Counted from the first letter of the stretch, positions 49,588-61,274 are shown. The stretch: 64,000 nucleotides of DNA from Artemisia argyi (GCA_030686995.1 CM060696.1:12561987-12625986); one strand, 5' to 3'. The notes: a model not told the origin generated them from the letters alone. A program made the numbers and translations.

Positions 49588-51090
49588 AATTATTAATAGT
49601 TTTTCCTGCTATATAGTGAGCACAATCTCATAGTTTAATAAAACAGTGGGCTACAACATTGTACACCCCAAACATCAGTCATAGTAGTACTGTATCATGA
49701 CTACAGTACTACCGTTCTATTGCTCTAAGCTCATGACACTCAACGGTTAACAGACATCAAAATTATCGATAATAATGATATGAAACAGTAGCTTTCAGGA
49801 TAGGTATTTACCAGTAACCTATGAAATCAAATAGAGTGCATTTGGTGGCTTTCCTCTAGCGACCAAATGGGGATTGTCAATCCCTAATAGATCTATCCAC
49901 AACTACTTACGCTCACCCTTTGGGTGATTAAGGTGCATGAACGAGGGACTTTTGGTAATAGGTACTTAGGCAATAGAAATCAAGTATAGCATATCGTCGA
50001 ACAGTCACTTGTAATCATGCCTATAGCAGGTATTTCCTTATATGATATAAAAATGTGTAAACCAGTAAAGTTTATATGAAATATAATCATGTATTTAGGT
50101 AATGAATACTTGTAAAAAGTAAAAACAGTAGTTAAGAATGTATCTCCCCCAAAACGTTTATAAACCATTGTAAAACAAGTAAGAGTAGGGGCTATGACTC
50201 ACCTAAGAGTTATGGTAAGCATAGATAACGTAAAGTCAGAGGTAGAATGGAACTGACTTCAAAGATAACCTGAATGATATGGAAGTCCTGAGATAAGTTC
50301 GACTTACCGAGAATCATGATTTGAATAATGTCAGATGACAAAATGATTTGTGGCAGAGGTGGCTTGCGTGGCAAAACGCTTAATAGTTCAAGAGCAAGTT
50401 ATATACTATATAACTTGTCTTTATGTATAAGTATCGTTTATTATTTATATTTCTTGTTATACATAATTGATATGTATCAAAAGTTGGTGAATGATAAATT
50501 ATAGTAATTGTAAGTTTACGCCCGGTTAAGTGAACCGATGAGTTTTATTGTAGGAATAATCATTTCTTAACGTGTATTCAAGTTAACTGATAATAACGTC
50601 AAGTTATATAATTTACGTTATAAATTATATATATATTTAGAAATATATAGTTATTCATAATTATTACTTCATTTTATCCTCAAAATGTAGGTTTCTATAT
50701 ACGTCATTATGATGTCGTCATTTTTATATTTATCATTTTTGTTAGGTTTCGAGGTGTGAAAATATATAAAGTATATATTTATTAAATTCGTGATAATATA
50801 TTAGGACCAATATATATAGCTCATTGTTTACCACAATGTGGTTGCTAAGTAAAATAAGTGTTAACCATATTTTCCATTTAGACGAAGAATGGTAAAAACT
50901 ATCTACGTTTATTTATAAAAGTCTTAGGTAAAAAATGTCACGTATTAGATTTGTGGTGCCGAATTTGTAATAATAATATAAGAGTTTAACAATCATAAAA
51001 GTTTTCAGAAATGTGTCTAGTAGTGTTTAGTTGAGGGGTTGAAACTGTTAAAATGTAAAAGTTGCAAAATAATCCCTTTAAAAATGAAAC

Positions 51091-51163
51091 TGCCATGTGA
51101 AGGATTTGAACTCAAGATCTCTCCTTCAACTCCCTAGTGCTCCAACCAACTGAGCTAGTGTGG
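51091..51163 (-). other. tRNA-like sequence with A and B boxes (LTR A)
   Basis: The minus strand has TAGCTCAGTTGG (A box, 51146-51157) with a well-formed D arm GCTCAGTTGGTTGGAGC, and GTTCAAATCC (B box, 51102-51111) at tRNA-like spacing. The anticodon, T and acceptor stems do not pair, so this is not a working tRNA gene. The LTR B copy is at 59202-59274. Confidence 0.6.
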
Positions 51164-52139
51164 TGTTTGATTATTCTTCTCATTAGACTCTATTTAAGAC
51201 TTCGTTACAATATTTCTATTTGGTGTAACTTTTACCCAGCATGCGTATTGTATGTTTAGAAAACCATTTGTGTTTCATTCTCCCACTTCAAACTGGTATC
51301 CTCCTTTGAAAACAATAAGATACACACTTTATAATTTAAATTCACATTTACAGGGGACGTCCCAATAACTCAAACGAGCCTCGACTCATTTAGGTTTATT
51401 CAACCCGACTTTAAAATATGACCAAAGTCTTACTGATCTTATGAAATGTTTAAAAGAGTTTGTTCTAGTTTTAAATAAGCACTTCTAGTATTAGTTTATA
51501 AGTAAGCTCTTCTAGTATTAGTTTATAAATAAGTACTTGGGTTTCTCGTTGAACCTTTATGGCTCGTTATGTGTTCGAAATGTTTTATGGTTTGTTTTAA
51601 AGTCTGATGAGATAAGGAGCTTATAAGCTTTGAGAATGAGTTATATTACTTGATAAATAAGTTGTACGAGTTACTAGCTCTATAGCAAGTCGAGTAGTGC
51701 AAGATTATATAAGTTCAATATTTTTACCACACAAGTCTTAACAATGCCACCTCGATCATTTTATATATGAAGAAAAGCAATAAGATGGAATGGGTTCAAA
51801 AACTTACTACACCAAAGCTTGGTGGTGAAGAATAAACGAGACATGGACTAACGAGAAGTAAGGCAAGACGACTCCAACGACTACCAAAGTGCGTAACTCG
51901 TTTAGTAGTGACCCTCGTAAAGATTGGAGAGCTCGTGAGAATAATCACATGAACCCTCTTGTTCTCTTCCTCTTTCTCGTTCAACAGGAACAACAATAAA
52001 GTCGAAAGTTGGTTGTGTTTAAGTGTGAGTAGACTGTCAACTTGCATGGTTTGCTTCTCCTTCTTCTCTCTTGTCGCATGGCAGAATAAATCAAAAAAAG
52101 TGAAGTGTTTTGATGAGTAACCTGTCGATTTGCATGACT

Positions 52140-52148
52140 CTTTATATA
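52140..52148 (-). promoter_or_regulatory. TATA box of LTR A
   Basis: TATATAAAG on the minus strand with a non-coding leader downstream. The identical site in LTR B is at 60251-60259. It places the LTR transcription start near 52110, giving a U3 of about 1.2 kb and R-U5 of about 3.1 kb. A second TATA-like CTATAAAAATA lies near 52432-52442 in LTR A but is weakened to CCATAAAAATA in LTR B. Confidence 0.6.
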
Positions 52149-53164
52149 CCCAAGTTGGAGGGTGATAAGTGGCAAAACGAACAGAGATGTTAAGAGAAGT
52201 GGGAGTTCTTGGATTGGGGAACATTGGAGGTGACTTGTGAATCTTCATCAAATAAACAAGTGTCGAATGAGTTTGGAAGTCCTTACAAGGCATCTTATTG
52301 ATTGGGAGCAAGGGAGGTGATGTAAGAGTTTTGCACATGGTTTCTAGGTTACATTTGAGGGAGTAACAAGTGAGGGAGGTGGTGTAAGAGTTTGCACATG
52401 TAGTAGTACCCAACTTTGAGTCCAGGTCGTATTTTTATAGATAACAGCCTTGAATTGCATTTTTGGTTTAAAATCTCGCGAGTCTAGACGTAAAACATTA
52501 TTTCGGACATCTTTCGTGCTTTACACTTTTCCTGGTTCGGACCAGAAGGGCCTTAAAATTGAGATTTAAATTCGTTACAGAAAGTTGGTGGTTCATTTGA
52601 ATTTATACTAATTGTCATTGGAACAAAGTTATTATTTGTGTCAAATTGAGATGAAAGGTGTAAGGTGCCTTAACTTGATCAAATTCTAGTATAGTAATTA
52701 TATTTGAAAGTTGATAACAATTGTCATTCATGGTTCTTAGAAGCATGGAAACTAGAGTTGTGAAATAAAAGTGATACGTCGTGTGTAAAAGTTATGATCA
52801 ACTGAGCCAAAGCAAACATGTACTTGTGACTTGTAAAAGTAATAGTTAGAGGTGTGCTTGGGCTGTGGAGCTTGGTGAGCTCGTTAGTGAATCAGGTCCA
52901 AAGGAAGGGAGCCAAGAAATAAGGAGTCCGTTTGGTTGATGAGTGAGGGGTTAAGGCCTTTTGGTTCTTAGCGATCCATTATTATTAGTGAGTACACATG
53001 GAAATTTTTGTAGGCTCGGGATTTATATAAATTGTATTTGGTAATTATTGAAACGTATAATTATTAAGTATCAACGTTTTAAGTCATGTATGGTATCCAG
53101 GTTATTAAGGTTCAGGTGTAAACGTCGTTTCAAGGTAAGAGTGAATAACGTTGTAATTGACAAA

Positions 53165-53165
<1 letters not shown>

Positions 53166-53246
<81 letters not shown>
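53166..53246. repeat. (TA)n microsatellite, LTR A
   Basis: 81 bp of TA. The LTR B counterpart at 61276-61341 is 66 bp. Confidence 0.95.
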
Positions 53247-53250
<4 letters not shown>

Positions 53251-53445
53251 ATTGTTATGGGTAAAAATGGTTAATTTATGTTGTAATAACGTGTTAATCG
53301 TAGAAAAATTTTACGGGATGTTATATTACCTACCCGTTAAACTGAATCCCGTCCCGGGATTCCAAGATAAGGTAGTTGTTGGAAGACTTGTAATTAAACA
53401 GTAAGGGTGAGTGGAAGGGGTGAACAAATAGTCATTCCTAACGAT

Positions 53446-53620
53446 CTAATCCCTGAGCGGTTTTAATTGTTCTTTCCAGCTTAACGTATCTACTACTACA
53501 TTAGCTTTTTTTTTTTTTTTTTTTTTTATTTGTTCTTTCCAGCTTAACGTATCTACTACTACATTAGCTTTTTCCTTGATGATGACGGATCTTAAAATGA
53601 TTTTTAAAGAAAAACTTGGG
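53446..53620 (-). pseudogene. Gypsy RNase H/integrase junction remnant with internal duplication
   Basis: The minus strand reads IIKEKANVVVDTLSWKEQ, a decayed form of the KANVVADALSRKE motif at the end of plant Ty3/gypsy RNase H, and later KEQLKPLRD. The motif occurs twice because 44 bp are directly repeated (about 53467-53510 and 53530-53573) with a T-tract between. It sits directly before the 3' LTR, so the rest of integrase is deleted. It independently supports minus orientation of the element. Confidence 0.8.
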
Positions 53621-53795
53621 GAACTTTGGTCCAAATTATAAATCTTACGTGGCAATACTAAATGTAGTTCAAGGTGTAAATAGTGTTTTACTACAGTGGT
53701 GCACAGCACCTAACTCTTTTTCCCTTTAAATCTCCCACTAGTATACCCCTTTTTACCCAAATAATCTTTTTCTCATTTTATCATTTTCTGTCGAC

Positions 53796-53957
53796 ATGTC
53801 ACATTTCATCACCATCCTTGCGATCTTGTATGTCATTGTTGCTGCTATTCACCTGGCGTATGTTCCGAGAGAAGATCATGCTATGTTGGTTGGAATTTTA
53901 ATATTTCTTGTACCACTCGTGGTTCTATCGATCATCATTGACAAGTTCTGGAAGTGA
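53796..53957 (+). CDS. Small two-helix membrane protein, 53 aa (unknown)
   Basis: I do not recognise this protein. It begins MSHFITILAILYVIVAAIHL, has a short polar loop PREDH, then a second hydrophobic helix (LVGILIFLVPLVVLSIII) and ends DKFWK. Two membrane spans with a charged turn are predicted by eye. It resembles exon 1 of the gene at 56152: the same MS start, P(R/K)ED turn and D-x-x-W end. After the W codon both sequences continue into a similar GT donor context (gtgaggaatagtatcg here, gtaagagatatcg there), so this may be a copy that lost its second exon and now reads into a stop. It lies on the plus strand, antisense to the retrotransposon. Only a weak TATA-like TTTAAAT lies upstream (53725-53732). 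Expression is unproven. Confidence 0.5.
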   Translation: MSHFITILAILYVIVAAIHLAYVPREDHAMLVGILIFLVPLVVLSIIIDKFWK

Positions 53958-55012
53958 GGAATAGTATCGTAGTGTAGTGGTAGGAATGTTGAAATAAAGG
54001 TTCGTTGTGTTTCTATGTAACTTCTAGTGTATGAATGAAATTTACTTCGTTTTATGATGTCTTAGCTTATGTTGATTTTTAGCTTGTATTTACTGCTTAT
54101 GAATCATTAGATTAGTATGTAGAAAGTCATTATGTGTCAAAAACATTTAGAGTTGGTTGGTTTGATTGTGGTCGAGTTTATAAGGAGTTTTTAATGAATT
54201 ATAACCGAAACTATATATGGATGTTTGTTTGTCTTCATGTGAAACCGAGTATTTAGATACATATGATTTTTGGTATAGTTGAATGTAGCAATTGGGTTGA
54301 GCTTTGATGAAAATTTGACAATCGAATGATCGATTTATTGGAAAAGATTCGTCACACTTGATTCTTAGGTACATGATAATTTGAGAGGCACAATAATATT
54401 GATAGGGTGCTAAGAAAATGTTACGAAAAAATGGTTCAAAACTATAGGGCATGAGTCGGTTGGGAGTAATATTTAGGTTATGGGCTTTGAGTAATATCGG
54501 GTTCAAGTTAGTGATCAATCCAATGGCGCGTTGGGATATTGTGATCTTGTGGCCCAAAGGTGTGTTGGCATATGGAAGTAGTGGGTTAAGGCCCAAGTTA
54601 AGAGGGTGTATTCGATTTAGTTTTTGCGAGTATGTTTCAACGACATACGTTTTATAATTCTTAGATATCTGAGGTTACGAGTTGGTCAGAGATCGTTATA
54701 ATTTCGTATAATGTTTGAGAGTTTGTAAAGATTTTTGAGGAGTTCACAATTTCTTAGAGATTGAGGGGTCAAATCGTATGAGAGTTTATTATTTATACGT
54801 GGCGCGTTTATGATTTAAGTTATGGTGTTACGTGTTTAATGTGATATGTTCTTGCCACTTGTGTTGAAATGCCAAAGCCAAGGTAGAATTTTCACCACGT
54901 ATCCCAAAAATTTAGTTGCTAGTTTTAATAGACATAGGCTTCTGAAAATTTTACCGTTTGAATACAAACGGTTATATTAAATAAAATAATTGAAAAACAT
55001 TTTTCAATCCTC
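53958..55012. other. Interior of the 12.4-kb element, no gene assigned
   Basis: The minus-strand frame 54147-54596 and plus-strand 54451-54657 lack motifs and are probably chance. AT-rich promoter-like DNA leads into the next unit. Confidence 0.4.
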
Positions 55013-55020
55013 TATAAATA
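55013..55020 (+). promoter_or_regulatory. TATA box of the polyQ ORF
   Basis: TATAAATA lies 49 bp upstream of the ATG at 55069, with a non-coding leader between. This is ordinary plant promoter spacing. Confidence 0.55.
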
Positions 55021-55068
55021 CTATTTGGTACGTTTGTGTTATCCTCACGCACACATACAAAACAAACA

Positions 55069-55405
55069 ATGGCTTGCAAACTACCACATACCCCTGAACA
55101 AATTCAACGATATATCAAAGCAGAAGCCGAAAATAGTGATGTGGATCGCCAAAATGCTATTGTGAAGGTCATCCTAGAGTTTGAGATGGCGAGACAACTG
55201 AAACAATGACTTAGAGAACGCTATGTAGAGTGCAATGACATATCGGATTATCGGAAGTATGTGATCGACACTTTCTTGTATGACGGATATCGTAAGGATG
55301 CGGCCATTATTGAATCGCTATGGGCTTGTGTTCATCAGATAGAGGACCAGATTTCCAACAAGATCTATTGGAGTTTTGAAGAGAATGTCGAAGCGGCTAG
55401 GGTTG

Positions 55406-55443
<38 letters not shown>

Positions 55444-55748
55444 AAAATCCATCACTACCACCACTACAACCACAGCAACTACAACCACAACTACAACAAG
55501 GTGAATCAAGTTCATCTACACCAAGAGTGGTTGTGCAACAAAAACAGTTGCCTCATCTGGATCACTTCCAGCCAAGTTTCAAGGAAAATTTGACAGTTGA
55601 TGATGGTGGTTGGACTTCTGACATGGAGCGGGAGCTGAGCAGGTTGGAGGCTCAAATAGAAGAAGAGAGGTTGGCGAGCTTTGACCCTTATGATGATGGA
55701 TATGATTCCAACAATTCTCAAACTTGGGATCACCCGGATTACAACTGA
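55069..55748 (+). pseudogene. Polyglutamine acidic protein, disrupted (unknown)
   Basis: The frame opens at ATG 55069 (MACKLPHTPEQIQRYIKAEA), meets a TGA at codon 47 (55207-55209), and continues in the same frame through DYRKYVIDTFLYDGYRKDAA to a CAA-encoded glutamine run (55408-55443). After the run the sensible reading moves to another frame: Gln/Pro-rich, then LPHLDHFQPSFKENLT, an Arg/Glu helix and an acidic end DPYDDGYDS...DHPDYN with stop at 55746-55748. One stop and one frameshift near the repeat therefore break what looks like a single gene of about 225 codons. I recognise no family. A gag-like role is possible because of its helical N-terminus, but there is no zinc knuckle. It is antisense to the host element. 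Confidence 0.6.
55408..55443. repeat. (CAA)12 microsatellite
   Basis: Encodes the glutamine run. The probable site of the frameshift in the surrounding ORF. Confidence 0.85.
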
Positions 55749-56091
55749 AGTGTGATGTTTTAATTCCGTATCGTTTGTAATGTTTTTATGTATTTCTGTC
55801 AAGTCTGTTTTTAATAATCTGTCATTTGAATGTTTAAATCAAAATCCCTTGTGAGCACAATTTGGATGAGAATTTTATTTATTCTGTCGTGTTTAGATAT
55901 TTCTCATGATTTACATTTACAAAAATCTGTGCGGGTAACCTACCCGTTAAACAAAAGAGTTTTGTTGATATAGATTTTTACAAAGAGAAGAGGGTAGAGA
56001 AAGTTCTTGAATTATCAGCTCTTGTGGATAGATATTAGTTTGGGGAAAAGTGAATGCACGTGGCTAAAGTAGTGATTTACGGCTACTTCCT

Positions 56092-56099
56092 TATATATA
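56092..56099 (+). promoter_or_regulatory. TATA box of the four-helix gene
   Basis: TATATATA lies 53 bp upstream of the ATG at 56152. A G-box-like GCACGTGG occurs at 56056-56063. Confidence 0.55.
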
Positions 56100-56151
56100 C
56101 ACCTGATTTTCCTCTTTATCATTCATTCTTTCTTCAAGAAAAAATTTTAAA

Positions 56152-56561
56152 ATGTCTTACATCTATATTGTTCTCGTGATTGTGTATGCTGTTGCAACTC
56201 TCTTCCCAAAAGAAGATCTGGAGTCCTTGGATTGGATCATAGCACTTCTCATGCTAATCGTGGTTTTAGCCGTTAGTGTGGATGAAATATGGGGGTAAGA
56301 GATATCGTTATAATGGGAGTGTTGTTTTGAACTAGTATCATCATGCACTAGGCACTAACGTTCCATTGTGTGGTTTTTTCATACAGGGTATTCGATGTGT
56401 TGCATCCAGTCGTGGTTCTTGCACTCATAGGAGTGGTGGCATTTTTCATTAGCTTGATGGATCAACCGTTTAGTGATGTTAAGGTTTATTTAATGATCTT
56501 TGTAAAGTTAGCATTACCGATGCTAGTTATATCGTTGTGTATTAATATTCGTGGTTTCTAA
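56152..56561 (+). CDS. Spliced four-helix membrane protein, about 105 aa (unknown)
   Basis: I do not recognise this family. Exon 1 (56152-56294) starts MSYIYIVLVIVYAVATLF, turns at PKED and has a second helix (WIIALLMLIVVLAVSV) ending DEIW. A GT-AG intron of 92 bp (56295-56386; donor GTAAGAG, acceptor ATACAG) joins it in frame to exon 2 (56387-56561), which continues GVFDVLHPVVVLALIGVVAF, then ISLMDQPFSDVKV and a last hydrophobic helix LALPMLVISLCI, ending NIRGF. Four membrane spans are predicted by eye. The in-frame splice, TATA box and leader argue for a real or recently real gene. Its exon 1 is related to the ORF at 53796. It is antisense to the element and ends about 530 bp before its primer site. 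The intron is predicted, not shown. Confidence 0.6.
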
Positions 56562-57079
56562 TGAGATTTAGTGGTTCTTGGTTTCATATGCTTGTTATCT
56601 CAGAAATAATTAAACCTATTTATCTATATTTCATTATTTACATAGAGAAGCGTCCTAAACCATGTAATTAAGGAAATATAGACTTATGGTTCAATGATTT
56701 ACAATTTCTTGATTTGAATAAAAGGGCGTCCCAATCCATTCAAATTAATACGTTGTAACTCATTTTAAGATTCTGACTTAACATCCATACTAATCGACAA
56801 AATAATTCATGCGCGGGTTTTCTGAGAGTACGAAAAGAGTATGTCATACGCATCTATACTGATGAGAGTGAGATAATTAAGGAGGATTGGTATAGTATCC
56901 AGAACAATTGGTAAGCATATATATCAATATATTAGAGTGTTGGTGTAGCATAACTATCTAGAAGTCACATAATCGTCTGGCGGATGGAAAGCACAGAGAG
57001 CGTAAGGCTATAAAATGTTTTGTTTTGTAAAAAACGGTTATAGTTCGGATCTAACTTAGACCCGTTTCGCTATAACCAA
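56562..57079. other. Non-coding DNA between the membrane gene and the primer site
   Basis: No ORF of note. The gag start of the retrotransposon would be expected here on the minus strand, and none is seen. Confidence 0.45.
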
Positions 57080-57092
57080 GACTCTGGTACCA
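57080..57092 (-). other. Primer-binding site of the 12.4-kb element
   Basis: The minus strand reads TGGTACCAGAGTC three bases after LTR B, then TTGGTTATAGCGAA. The plus-strand gypsy at 29941 has the same order (TGGCATTAGAGC then TTTAGCTATAGCGAA), so the two elements are related. Confidence 0.75.
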
Positions 57093-57095
57093 CTC

Positions 57096-60000
57096 TATAA
57101 CACCCCTAGTTATGAAAACATGCAGCGGAAATTAGATTGGGTGTTACTTCATAGCGCACAGTTTATTAGTAGAAAATGATTGTCATTTTAGTCATTTTAA
57201 AGATCTATCATTCAAATATAAATATCAGGGTTTTAAAAGAGGTCCTCGTTTGTCCCAAAGTTTATTAAATCAGTTTTCGAATGATAGGAAAATTTATAGC
57301 CTTTATAAGTATCCGTGCTCCTCCGTGCCATCCTTGCTCATTATGGACCTGAGATAAACACATGCTAAAAGTGTCAACACAAAGGTTGGTGAGTTCATAG
57401 AGTTTATAGTTTCGAATATCGATTTCTAAAATCAGAGAGTTTATGATTCCACAGTAGTTATAATAACAGTTGATTATCAAATTAAAGTGTGAGTAAGTCC
57501 ATAATATTCATAGCTTAAATCATTGATTTATCAAAATCAGAAAATTAGTGATTTCCTTATTAATTCAAAAATAGTTCGTTGATTTGCCCTTCACCGGGTC
57601 AACACCGAAATAGTAGTTTGTTTGTCCTAACTGGGACAACACCAAAATATTAGTTTGTTTGACCTAACCGGGTCAATACCAAAATAGTAGTTCGTTGCCA
57701 ATTATTAATAGTTTTTCCTACTATATAGTGAGCACAATCTCATAGTTTAATAAAACAGTGGGCTACAACATTGTACACCCCAAACATCAGTCATAGTAGT
57801 ATTGTATCATGACTACAGTACTACCGTTCTATTGCTCTAAGCTCATGACACTCAACGGTTAACAGACATCAAAATTATCCATAATAATGATGTGAAACAG
57901 TGGCCCTCAGGATAGGTATTTACTAGTAACCTATGAAATCAAATAGAGTGCATTTGGTGGCTTTCCTCTAGTGACCAAATGGGGATTGTCAATCCCTAAT
58001 AGATCTATCCACAACTACTTACGCTCACCCTTTGGGTGATTAAGGTGCATGAATGAGGGACTTTTGGTAATAGGTACTTAGGCAATAGAAATCAAGTATA
58101 GCATATCGTCGAACAGTCACTTGTAATCATGTCTATAGCAGGTATTTCCTTATGAGATATAAAAATGTGTAAACCAGTAAAGTTTATATGAAATATAATC
58201 ATGTATTTAGGTAATGAATACTTGAAAAAAGTAAAAACAGTAGTTAAGCATGTATCTCCCCCAAAACGTTTATAAACCATTGTAAAACAAGTAAGAGTAG
58301 GGGCTATGACTCACCTGAGAGTTATGATAGGCATAGATAACGTAAAGTCAGAGGTAGAATGGAAATGACTTCAAAGATAACCCGAATGATATGGAAGTCC
58401 TGAGATAAGTTCGACTTACCGAGAATCGTGATTTGAATAATGTCAGATGACAAAATGATTTGTGGCAGAGGTGGCTTGCGTGGCAAAACGCTTAATAGTT
58501 CAAGAGCAAGTTATATACTATATAACTTGTCTTTATGTATAAGTATCGTTTATTATTTATATTTCTTGTTATACATAATTGATATGTATCAAAAGTTGGT
58601 GAATGATAAATTATAGTAATTGTAAGTTTACGCCCGGCTTAGTGAACCGATAAGTTTTATTGTAGGAATAATCATTTCTTAACGTGTGTTCAAGTTAACT
58701 GATAATAATGTCAAGTTATATAATTTACATTATAAATTATATATATATTTAGAAATATATAGTTATTCATAATTATTACTTCATTATCGCCTCAAAATGT
58801 AGGTTTCTATATACGTCATTATGATGTCGTCATTTTTATATTTATCATTTTTGTTAGGTTTCTAGGTGTGAAAATATATAAAGTATATATTTATTAAATT
58901 CGTGATAATATATTAGGACCAATATATATAGCTCATTGTTTACTCCATTGTGGTTGCTAAGTAAAATAAGTGTTAACCATATTTTCCATTTAGACGAAGA
59001 ATGGTAAAAACTATCTACGTTTATTTATAAAAGTCTTAGGTGAAAAATGTCACGTATTAGATTTGAGGTGCCGAATTTGTAATAATAATATAAGAGTTTA
59101 ACAATCATAAAAGTTTTCAGAAATGTGTCTAGTAGTGTTTAGTTGAGCGGTTGAAACTGTTAAAATGTAAAAGTTGCAAAATAATCCCTTTAAAAATGAA
59201 ACTGCCATGTGAAGGATTTGAACTCAAGATCTCTCCTTCAACTCCCTAGTGCTCCAACTAACTGAGCTAGTGTGGTGTTTGATTATTCTTCTCATTAGAC
59301 TCTATTTAAGACTTCGTTACAATATTTCTATTTGGTGTAACTTTTACCCAGCATGCGTATTGTATGTTTAGAAAACCATTTGTGTTTCATTCTCCCACTT
59401 CAAACTGGTATCCTCCTTTGAAAACAATAAGATACACACTTTATAATTTAAATTCACATTTACAGGGGACGTCCCAATAACTCAAACGAGCCTCGACTCG
59501 TTTAGGTTTATTCAACCCGACTTTAAAATATGACCAAAGTCTTACTGATCTTATGAAATGTTTAAAAGAGTTTGTTCTAGTTTTAAATAAGCACTTCTAG
59601 TATTAGTTTATATGTAAGCTCTTCTTGTATTAGTTTATAAATAAGTACTTGGGTTTCGCGTTGAACCTTATGGCTCGTTATGTATTCGAAATGTTTTATG
59701 GTTTGTTTTAAAGTCTGATGAGATAAGGAGCTTATAAGCTTTGAGAATGAGTTATATTACTTGATAAATAAGTTGTACGAGTTACTAGCTCTATAGCAAG
59801 TCGAGTAGTGCAAGATTATATAAGTTCAATATTTTTACCACACAAATCTTAACAATGCCACCTCGATCATTTTATATATGAAGAAAAGCAATAAGATGGA
59901 ATGGGTTCAAAAACTTACTACACCAAAGCTTGGTGGTGAAGAATAAACGAGACATGGACTAACGAGAAGTAAGGCAAGACGACTCCAACGACTACCAAAG

Positions 60001-61274
60001 TGCGTAACTCGTTTAGTAGTGACCCTCGTAAAGATTGGAGAGCTCGTGAGAATAATCACATGAACCCACTTGTTCTCTTCCTCTTTCTCGTTCAACAGGA
60101 ACAACAATAAAGTGGAAAGTTTGTTGTGTTTATGTGTGAGTAGACTGTCAACTTGCATGGTTTGCTTCTCCTTCTTCTCTCTTGTTGCATGGCAGAATAA
60201 ATCAAAGAAAGTGAAGTGTTTTGATGAGTAACCTGTCGATTTGCATGACTCTTTATATACCCAAGTTGGAGCGTGATAAGTGGCAAAACGAACAGAGATG
60301 TTAAGAGACATGGGAGTTCTTGGATTGGGGAACATTGGAGGTGACTTGTGAATCTTCATCAAATAAACAAGTGTCGAATGAGTTTGAAAGTCCCTACAAG
60401 GCATCTTATTGATTGGGAGCAAGGGAGGTGATGTAAGAGTTTTGCACATGGTTTCTAGGTTACATTTGAGGGAGTAACAAGTGAGGGAGGTGGTGTAAGA
60501 GTTTGCACATGTAGTAGTACCCAAGTTTGAGTCCAGCTCGTATTTTTATGGATAACAGCCTTGAATTGCATTTTTGGTTTAAAATCTCGCAAGTCTAGAC
60601 GTAAAACATTATTTCGGACATCTTTCGTGTTTTACACTTTTCCTGGTTCGGACCAGAAGGGCCTTAAAATTGAGATTTAAATTCGTTACAGAAAGTTGGT
60701 GGTTCATTTGAATTTATACTAATTGTCATTGGAACAAAGTTATTATTTGTGTCAAATTGAGATGAAACGTGTAAGGTGCCTTAACTTGATCAAATTCTAG
60801 TATAGTAATTATATTTGAAAGTTGATAACAATTGTCATTCATGGTTCTTAGAAGCATGGAAACTAGAGTTGTGAAATAAAAGAGATACGTCGTGTGTAAA
60901 AGTTATGATCAACTGAGCCAAAGCAAACATGTACTTGTGACTTGTAAAAGTAATAGTTAGAGGTGTGCTTGGGCTGTGGAGCTTGGTGAGCTCGTTAGTG
61001 AATCAGGTCCAAAGGAAGGGAGCCAAGAAATAAGGAGTCCGTTTGGTTGATGAGTGAGGGGTTAAGGCCTTTTGGTTCTTAGTGTCCATTATTATTAGTG
61101 AGTACACATGGAAATTTTTGTAGGCTCGGGATTTATATAAATTGTATTTGGTAATTATTGAAACGTATAATTATTAAGTATCAATGTTTTAAGTCATGTA
61201 TGGTATCCAGGTTATTAAGGTTCAGGTGTAAACGTCGTTTCAAGGTAAGAGTGAATAACATTGTAATTGACAAA

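Larger units (their letters stand above)
48984..53325 (-). repeat. Gypsy LTR A (3' LTR)
   Basis: 4342 bp. Holds a 38-bp tandem repeat (49460-49587), a tRNA-like sequence (51091-51163), a TATA box (52140-52148) and an 81-bp TA run (53166-53246). Confidence 0.9.

Noticed and set aside
51091..51163. A functional tRNA gene
   Set aside because: A and B boxes and the D arm are good, but acceptor, anticodon and T stems do not pair. Kept only as a tRNA-like relic.
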